This document shows, piece by piece, positions 14,548 through 15,506 of a stretch of DNA of 15,506 nt (the first letter of the stretch is position 1; every line of letters begins with the position of its first letter). The notes beneath the pieces were generated by a model that was not told the DNA's origin, searched no databases, and saw only the letters and a list, made by a program, of their open reading frames with translations. Source of the stretch: Methylovirgula sp. (GTDB lineage: Bacteria > Pseudomonadota > Alphaproteobacteria > Rhizobiales > Beijerinckiaceae); contig JASHUD010000058.1 in assembly GCA_030040215.1 (NCBI GenBank), positions 1 to 15,506 on the forward strand, read 5' to 3'. The translations under genes were made by a program, and so were the position numbers.

Positions 14548-14572
14548 CGGGCTCGGCTCAAGGCCGAGCCCG
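14548..14572 (-). other. Ten-base hairpin upstream of mxaJ
   Basis: GGGCTCGGC (14549-14557) and GCCGAGCCC (14563-14571) pair perfectly around a 5-base loop, extended by one C-G pair at 14548/14572. It is the second strong hairpin between mxaF and mxaJ and lies about 36 bases before the mxaJ start. It lacks a U-tract. A role in mRNA stability or partial attenuation is likely. Confidence 0.55.
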
Positions 14573-14585
14573 TGCTTCCGAAAAT

Positions 14586-14623
14586 CCGCTCCGTCAGGAA
14601 AGCCATGACACCTGACGGAGCGG
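14586..14623 (-). terminator. Terminator-like hairpin after mxaF
   Basis: CCGCTCCGTCAGG (14586-14598) and CCTGACGGAGCGG (14611-14623) form a perfect 13-base stem with a 12-base loop, 11 bases beyond the mxaF stop. On the minus strand it is followed by ATTTTCGG, a short U-tract, so it looks like a leaky intrinsic terminator. Partial stop here would make mxaF mRNA more abundant than the downstream genes. Confidence 0.7.
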
Positions 14624-14634
14624 GGAGGAAGTTC

Positions 14635-15506
14635 TCAGTCGCCGCCTTGGATGACCTTGGTGCTGTACTCATCAAGGTTCACGTTCTCGGTGTAAGGGCT
14701 CTTGCCGTTCAGCGAGAAGACCATCACGCCGCCACCCTGCTGCGTCCAATGCTGCAGGTTCTTGAACGCGCCGACCGCGCCAAGGCCCGCTGTCGGATCC
14801 TGCAGGTCGAAGACGAGACCGACCGCCGGCCAGCCGCCAACCCCATAGTTGATCGCGACATATTGGATGCCGTCGTGCTCATAGGTTATCGGATAACCGA
14901 TGACGCCAGAGGGCAGCTTGAATTTCCACAGCAGCTCGCCGGTGTCGGCGTTACGCGCCTTGATATAGCCGTCGAGCGTTCCGTAGAACATCAGGTTGCC
15001 AGCCGTCGAAAGCGAGCCACCCCAAGCCGCGAAACGTTCCTGCACCTGCCATTTGAACTTGTTATGCACGGCGTCGTAGGCCTTGACTTGGCCGAGACCA
15101 AGATAGTTCTGCCGATCGCCTTTCGGACCAGGATACATGTGAAGCGTCGCGCCAACGAAGAACTGACCGGCACGATAGGGAAGCATGAAGGGCTCCCAAT
15201 CCATGCAGATATGGTTGGCGTTGATGTAGAAGAGCTGCTTCGTCGGATCGTAGGAATCATGCGCTTGGTCATGATAGCCCATGGCCGACGGACAGACGTC
15301 CTTCGCCAGATGGTCCATGTATGTCGCGTATTCCGGATCGCGGATCGGTTGCCCGTTCTTGAAGTTCACGCCCGTGAACTCGTTCATCGTGCTGTCGATC
15401 TTGCCGACGGTGTAGAGATCACCATTGACGCGATCGAGGTTGTAGATGAATCCGTTACGATCCGGATGGAAGAGCAGTTTGTGAACGGTACCATTGTCGT
15501 CCTTCT
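14635..15506 (-). CDS. mxaF: MxaF, large subunit of PQQ methanol dehydrogenase (C-terminal part)
   Basis: The gene runs off the right edge; 289 C-terminal residues are present of a subunit that usually has about 600 after processing. MxaF oxidises methanol to formaldehyde in the periplasm with PQQ and calcium. Visible features are propeller blades of the quinoprotein type, for example the GYIKARNADTGELLWKFKLP and VKAYDAVHNKFKWQ repeats, the AAWGGSLSTAGNLMF segment, and the YVAINYGVGGWP region. The catalytic Asp and the extra Asp that separates lanthanide (XoxF) from calcium (MxaF) enzymes lie upstream of the visible part, so the metal type is judged from the adjacent mxaJGI genes. The first full codon in the window begins at 15504. 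Confidence 0.95.
   Translation of the reverse strand, partial: KDDNGTVHKLLFHPDRNGFIYNLDRVNGDLYTVGKIDSTMNEFTGVNFKNGQPIRDPEYATYMDHLAKDVCPSAMGYHDQAHDSYDPTKQLFYINANHICMDWEPFMLPYRAGQFFVGATLHMYPGPKGDRQNYLGLGQVKAYDAVHNKFKWQVQERFAAWGGSLSTAGNLMFYGTLDGYIKARNADTGELLWKFKLPSGVIGYPITYEHDGIQYVAINYGVGGWPAVGLVFDLQDPTAGLGAVGAFKNLQHWTQQGGGVMVFSLNGKSPYTENVNLDEYSTKVIQGGD

Noticed and set aside
13934..14608. Plus-strand open frame of 224 codons
   Set aside because: It is antisense to mxaJ and crosses the hairpins in the mxaF-mxaJ gap; mxaJ is well supported.
14635..15506. Alternative call as xoxF
   Set aside because: The following genes are mxaJ, mxaG and mxaI in canonical order, and a small-subunit gene is typical of MxaF, not XoxF, enzymes. 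The decisive residues are outside the window, so this is not fully excluded.

Overview
The window carries most of a methanol dehydrogenase (mxa) gene cluster from a GC-rich methylotroph. I infer an alphaproteobacterium of the Rhizobiales type (for example Beijerinckiaceae or Methylocystaceae), from the gene order and protein content. No rRNA or housekeeping marker is present to fix the taxon. I found no tRNA, rRNA, CRISPR array, transposase or other mobile-element signature.

Right part (about 6299-15506, all minus strand). Read from the right edge, this is the canonical order mxaF (C-terminal half only)-mxaJ-mxaG-mxaI-mxaR-mxaS-mxaA-mxaC-mxaK-mxaL, followed by a short extra c-type cytochrome gene. 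The F-J-G-I section encodes the abundant periplasmic machine: large and small subunits of PQQ methanol dehydrogenase, a periplasmic binding-protein-like factor, and cytochrome cL, the electron acceptor. Its genes are separated by gaps, and several of these gaps hold perfect inverted repeats. The R-S-A-C-K-L section encodes a MoxR-type AAA+ ATPase, a DUF58 protein, two von Willebrand A (vWA) proteins and two membrane-anchored factors, the set implicated in maturation and calcium loading of the enzyme. All five junctions in this section are 4-base ATGA overlaps.

Middle part (about 2322-6320). On the plus strand, mxaD (a START/SRPBCC-like periplasmic protein) overlaps the start of an exported seven-bladed YVTN-type beta-propeller gene. 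That gene runs tail-to-tail into the extra cytochrome gene with a 22-bp overlap. Divergent from mxaD lies a two-component system, a histidine kinase and a NarL/LuxR-type response regulator, matching the mxaYX (moxYX) regulators of methanol dehydrogenase synthesis in Paracoccus.

Left part (1-2321). The most notable gene is at 216-635. It encodes a small exported four-EF-hand protein whose loop spacing (12, 13, 12 residues) matches lanmodulin, the periplasmic lanthanide-binding protein of methylotrophs, but it lacks the characteristic second-position proline in three of four loops. It has a tandemly duplicated Shine-Dalgarno sequence and a strong intrinsic terminator. Two small exported proteins follow on the opposite strand: a DUF4189-like protein and one I do not recognise. 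The region between them and mxaX contains a cluster of inverted half-sites that looks like an operator.

Together the window reads as a methanol-oxidation island: a probably Ca-dependent methanol dehydrogenase, its assembly factors, its electron acceptors, its likely regulator, and a probable lanthanide- or calcium-binding EF-hand protein that could tie the island to the rare-earth switch.
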